A DNA stretch of 8,820 nucleotides from NCBI GenBank assembly GCA_030600745.1, contig JAUVLL010000116.1, positions 1 to 8,820 on the forward strand. Direction: 5' to 3'. Positions 7,200-8,820 of the stretch are shown here, one piece after another (the stretch's first letter is position 1; each line of letters starts with the position of its first letter). The translations under genes were made by a program, and so were the position numbers. The stretch comes from Spirochaetaceae bacterium (GTDB taxonomy: Bacteria; Spirochaetota; Spirochaetia; B11-G9). The notes under the pieces were generated by a model. That model was not told where the DNA came from. It saw only the letters and a program-made list of their open reading frames with translations, and did no database searches.

Positions 7200-7787
7200 A
7201 TGAAAAGGTTATTTAGAAACACACTGTCAATATTTATAATAGGATTATTATTATTGATATTTATAGGATGCAGCACTATTGAGAAATATGTGGAAATCCC
7301 CGAAGCAGCAACTAAAGGTATAACAAAAGGTAACGATTATCTTGGAAAGGGCGTTGTTCTTGCAGGAGTTATATGGGAAGATGATGGTTTTTATTCAGCA
7401 ACACTTTTTCCAGTTGAGATAATAACACAAGCAAGTGATAAAACAAAGGGTGAATATGAGGTCATACTTTTGACCGGATCACCTGATGTAACAGAGGGCT
7501 CTAAGCATTGGACCAAAAATGTGATATTGAAATCACATCCCGCAAAAAAAGATGAGCTGAAACCTGAAATGGTTATTCTATATACGGGTGGTGATCCATG
7601 CAAAGAAGATTGGGAAGAACTTGAAGGAGCGCGTTGGTTAACAGGTGTAATTTTGAATACAGACGAACTGTATAAGGATATCGTAGAACTAAAAGCCTGC
7701 GGAGGCTATCGCAGGACATATAAAAGACACCTGTCACAGCTCCGCATTAGTGATGATCCGCTAATTGAACCCCCAAAGGAAGACTAG
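7200..7787 (+). CDS. Putative lipoprotein of unknown function
   Basis: The 195-residue protein starts at 7200 behind GGAAGGAGTGGAGA, a strong ribosome-binding site. Residues 1-23 are a lipoprotein signal peptide (basic MKRLFRN, a long hydrophobic core, then IFIGC), giving acylated Cys24 after cleavage. The mature part is polar and acidic with beta-rich segments (KGVVLAGVIWEDDGFYSATL, YEVILLTGSP) and a Cys pair, Cys137 in GDPC and Cys165 in LKACGGY, that might form a disulfide. No domain is recognised. It lies 84 bases after the small membrane-protein gene on the same strand and may be read from the same transcript or from its own weak promoter (TATAAG near 7155). Its base composition is more AT-rich than floA. 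A location outside the inner membrane, near the NfeD/FloA machinery, is plausible but unproved. Confidence 0.7.
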   Translation: MKRLFRNTLSIFIIGLLLLIFIGCSTIEKYVEIPEAATKGITKGNDYLGKGVVLAGVIWEDDGFYSATLFPVEIITQASDKTKGEYEVILLTGSPDVTEGSKHWTKNVILKSHPAKKDELKPEMVILYTGGDPCKEDWEELEGARWLTGVILNTDELYKDIVELKACGGYRRTYKRHLSQLRISDDPLIEPPKED

Positions 7788-7810
7788 AGCTGCTAAGTCC
7801 CTTGGTGTAA

Positions 7811-7830
7811 GGCAGACCAGGGGGTAGGCG
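7811..7830 (+). repeat. 20-base direct repeat, copy 2 (after the lipoprotein gene)
   Basis: GGCAGACCAGGGGGTAGGCG is the second copy of the motif at 7080-7099. The reading frame used by copy 1 gives RPGGRRRRNTY here but is closed by a TAA at 7808-7810 just upstream. This looks like the leftover 3' end of a duplicated small membrane-protein gene, placing the lipoprotein gene between two related ends. Its G-rich core also forms the left arm of the hairpin at 7818-7853. Confidence 0.6.
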
Positions 7831-7867
7831 AAGAAGGAATACCTACCCCCCTGCCAGCATTCTGGCA
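7818..7867. repeat. Tandem hairpins after the lipoprotein gene
   Basis: CAGGGGGTAGG (7818-7828) pairs with CCTACCCCCCTG (7842-7853), an 11-base stem with one bulged C and a 13-base loop. A second hairpin follows at once: TGCCAG (7852-7857), loop CATT, CTGGCA (7862-7867). They share bases, so they may be alternative folds. They lie 30 bases after the lipoprotein stop and could stabilise or end the operon transcript, but no T-run follows, so a simple intrinsic terminator is not supported. Confidence 0.45.
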
Positions 7868-7974
7868 ACGATCAGAACCTGGGCGGCGATATAGGTCGAC
7901 ATTACTATTGCCTGAGAGTGTGCCAGTCTGTGCAGTATGGAATAACTTAGGATGATATGTACTCTATTGGACAT
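7843..7974 (-). CDS. Small hydrophobic ORF, unknown
   Basis: A 43-codon minus-strand ORF runs from ATG 7974 to TAG 7845-7843, beginning MSNRVHIILSYSILHRLAHS and ending in a hydrophobic segment, TYIAAQVLIVARMLAGG. It has a protein-like composition with a plausible membrane helix, and an AAAAGG lies just before the ATG. It may be a tiny membrane peptide or the tail of a decayed larger protein. No family is recognised. It sits in the stretch that would be the next unit after the attC site in the minus-strand direction. Its last codons lie within the hairpins. Confidence 0.3.
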   Translation of the reverse strand: MSNRVHIILSYSILHRLAHSQAIVMSTYIAAQVLIVARMLAGG

Positions 7975-7983
7975 GCCTTTTAC

Positions 7984-8018
7984 TGTAAACGATGTCCTTA
8001 GAGTTTTGTAAACGATGT
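7984..8018 (+). repeat. 12-base direct repeats resembling an insertion-sequence end
   Basis: TGTAAACGATGT occurs at 7984-7995 and again at 8007-8018, with 23 bases between starts. Direct repeats of this size starting with TG, near but inside the element tip, are characteristic of IS21-family ends (multiple transposase-binding sites). If so, the element would extend to the right from 7984, but it is cut off by the attC site about 15 bases after the second repeat. No matching opposite end or transposase gene is present. Confidence 0.4.
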
Positions 8019-8031
8019 TACTATATTAACT

Positions 8032-8091
8032 ACATAACGACACTAATCAGCCGCGCGGCTTTTCGCGTCGGCTGAGTTAGCTTTGTTCTAC
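8032..8091 (-). other. attC: Integron attC recombination site
   Basis: In minus-strand order the site has a 1L-like GTAGAAC (8091-8085), spacer AAAG, 2L CTAACTCAGCCG (8080-8069), a short apical stem with loop, 2R CGGCTGATTAG (8053-8043), spacer TGTC and 1R GTTATGT (8038-8032). When folded, the + strand leaves exactly two bases unpaired in the stem, T8068 and G8076, eight positions apart. That matches the extrahelical T and G that integron integrases recognise on the attC bottom strand. The extra base therefore lies in 2L only if the cassette is read on the minus strand, which agrees with the hydrolase gene whose stop is 6 bases upstream. Predicted crossover is between 8038 and 8037. The outer boxes depart from RYYYAAC/GTTRRRY at one or two positions. 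No integrase gene is in view. Confidence 0.82.
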
Positions 8092-8097
8092 GCCTTA

Positions 8098-8501
8098 TCA
8101 GTCTCCCTTTAAAAATTTATTCAGCTCTCCGTAAAAGTCTTTCGGGTTATCATTCATCGGAAAATGGCCACTCTGTTTTATCTTTACTTCCCGGACGTCT
8201 CCAACTCGAGTTAGCGTAGGTAGATCGGCATTTTCGTCTCCGAAAAAATATGCCTTCCGACATGGAAGAGCTAGAAATATTTCTAGCAATTTTTCGCTGT
8301 CAGACCAGGCAACCAGTGATTCAGCGCTCCTGTAAAGAGCATCCGCTGATGTTGAGTCTATCGCGGCGTACCTTTCGCCAAAGCTGTTAAATTTGTCTCG
8401 CAATTCCTGAAAAAAGTCAGATTTTCGCCATTGTCACGCACATTCGCAACAATCTCATTTGATTGTCCATCTATAAGTATTGTAAATTTCATAAGTTTCA
8501 T
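8098..8501 (-). pseudogene. Alpha/beta hydrolase, internally deleted integron-cassette gene
   Basis: On the minus strand, GGAGTG precedes the ATG at 8501, which reads MKLMKFTILIDGQSNEIVAN and VRDNGENLTFF. This is the first beta strands of an alpha/beta hydrolase, normally followed by HG and the oxyanion turn. That frame soon drifts and stops at 8360-8358. At the T-run near 8415-8420 the next frame takes over, with DFFQELRDKFNSFGERYAAI, ADALYRSAESLVAWSDSEKL, and then AYFFGDENADLP and SGHFPMNDNPKDFYGELNKF, the cap end and the last strands with the catalytic His of SGHF. It ends at TGA 8098-8100. The middle, including the Gly-x-Ser-x-Gly nucleophile elbow, is absent: about 130 residues remain where about 250-270 are usual. 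A TTG at 8403 could start the second part, but that product would lack the active-site Ser. The attC site directly after the stop marks it as a cassette gene. Confidence 0.72.
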
Positions 8502-8520
8502 AATCACTCCAGATAGGCAT

Positions 8521-8558
8521 TCCGGGTAGAGCGGGGAGCTTGCGCCCCCGTTGCCCCC
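8521..8558 (-). ncRNA. Group II intron domain VI-like hairpin and 3' end
   Basis: Minus-strand GGGGGC, a GCAA tetraloop and GCTCCCC form a stem with one bulged T, followed by CTCTACCCGG. Group II introns commonly end in CTACCC/CTACTC plus a short tail with a bulged branch-point A in this segment. The exact splice point (between about 8523 and 8518) is uncertain. Confidence 0.5.
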
Positions 8559-8561
8559 TAA

Positions 8562-8595
8562 GAACTGTGCAAGCGACTTTCACAGCACACAGCGG
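8562..8595 (-). ncRNA. Group II intron domain V, slightly degenerate
   Basis: The minus-strand 34-mer has the domain V plan. A 5' half ending TGTGTGCTGT, a GAAA tetraloop, GTCGC, a two-base bulge (TT) and a closing GCACAGTTC match the common bacterial pattern in which the strand runs GTGAAAGTCGC to GCAC-GGTTC. The catalytic triad position reads CGC where AGC is usual. The two basal pairs are mismatched (C-C and C-T), and one upper pair is U-C. The catalytic core may therefore be impaired. Confidence 0.7.
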
Positions 8596-8609
8596 GGGCC
8601 CCTGTTAAT

Positions 8610-8820
8610 CTAAGCTGAATAGACCAGCGGTAAGATTCTTTTTGATTCCAGCTGCTTAAGATTAGCACAACTTTCACGCATGGCAAAGTACTCCCTGTCT
8701 TCTTTTGAATAAGGGTTTGCTGATCCTCGGATCTTAATATACCTCGCCAAACCAACATCAGGATGATAAACCAGTGATCGAATAAAAAACTTCCCATCTT
8801 TCATACTCAAACAGAAGAAG
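8610..8820 (-). CDS. ltrA: Group II intron reverse transcriptase/maturase, C-terminal fragment
   Basis: The frame is open from the right edge to TAG at 8612-8610, about 69 codons. It reads FIRSLVYHPDVGLARYIKIR, then GSANPYSKEDREYFAMRES and a Leu/Lys-rich end. The motif of a basic IK(I/V)-x-G/A-x-ANPY-x(5-7)-YF-x-R is typical of the C-terminus of intron-encoded proteins that carry an HNH-type endonuclease region. The protein would begin several hundred codons to the right. The stop lies 15 bases before domain V, as expected for an ORF housed in domain IV. The TTG at 8810 is not the true start. Whether the full gene is intact cannot be seen. No match to class C maturases, which lack this region, is suggested. 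Confidence 0.65.
   Translation of the reverse strand, partial: FFCLSMKDGKFFIRSLVYHPDVGLARYIKIRGSANPYSKEDREYFAMRESCANLKQLESKRILPLVYSA

Larger units (their letters stand above)
8521..8820 (-). mobile_element. 3' part of a group II intron, continuing beyond the right edge
   Basis: In minus-strand order the region holds the end of an intron-encoded maturase, a 34-base domain V and a domain VI-like hairpin, ending in CTACCCGG-type sequence near 8521. That is the expected order of the 3' end of a bacterial group II intron. The 5' part lies to the right of the window. The 3' exon begins at about 8520, only some 20 bases before the hydrolase start codon, so the intron sits at the front of the cassette gene and in the same orientation. 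Confidence 0.72.

Noticed and set aside
8558..8797. 79-codon minus-strand ORF across the intron 3' end
   Set aside because: It runs through domain V and is out of frame with the recognisable maturase C-terminus at 8610-8820.

Overview
The window looks like a chromosomal stretch of a moderately AT-rich bacterium. It combines one intact housekeeping-type operon with two patches of decaying or mobile DNA. The host cannot be fixed from sequence alone. A spirochaete or similar lineage would fit the two-NfeD/flotillin operon, the lipoprotein and the integron-type attC site, but that is inference.

Layout. (1) Positions 1-1214, minus strand: brnQ, a branched-chain amino acid carrier whose C-terminus lies beyond the left edge, with a near-consensus promoter. 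(2) Positions 1444-2677, plus strand: a flavoprotein of the HI0933-like family. It has a perfect TATAAT only 8 bases before its start codon and is broken by a one-base frameshift at codons 13-14. (3) Positions 2705-3579, minus strand: a graveyard holding an EamA transporter reduced to its two ends, a possible IS3 transposase tail, and a vapBC toxin-antitoxin pair in which the antitoxin is intact but the toxin has lost its middle. (4) Positions 3698-7787, plus strand: after a hairpin-rich leader comes a tightly packed operon. It encodes a long NfeD membrane protease, a short NfeD, the flotillin FloA, a small one-pass membrane protein, and then (84 bases later) a lipoprotein of unknown function. 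The first four genes overlap or nearly touch. This suggests a membrane-microdomain module like yqeZ-yqfA-yqfB of Bacillus subtilis, with extra parts. (5) Positions 7788-8820: a mosaic. It holds two hairpins, a 20-base repeat matching the end of the small membrane-protein gene, a 43-codon minus-strand ORF, a pair of 12-base direct repeats that look like an insertion-sequence end, and a well-formed attC site. On the minus strand this attC closes a cassette carrying an internally deleted alpha/beta hydrolase. Directly upstream of that hydrolase lies the 3' end of a group II intron: the maturase C-terminus, domain V and domain VI.

Two themes stand out. First, three unrelated genes (EamA, vapC and the hydrolase) keep their first 30-45 codons and their last 35-100 codons but have lost the middle. 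Second, the right end records several mobile-element events layered together: an integron cassette, a group II intron and possibly an IS end.
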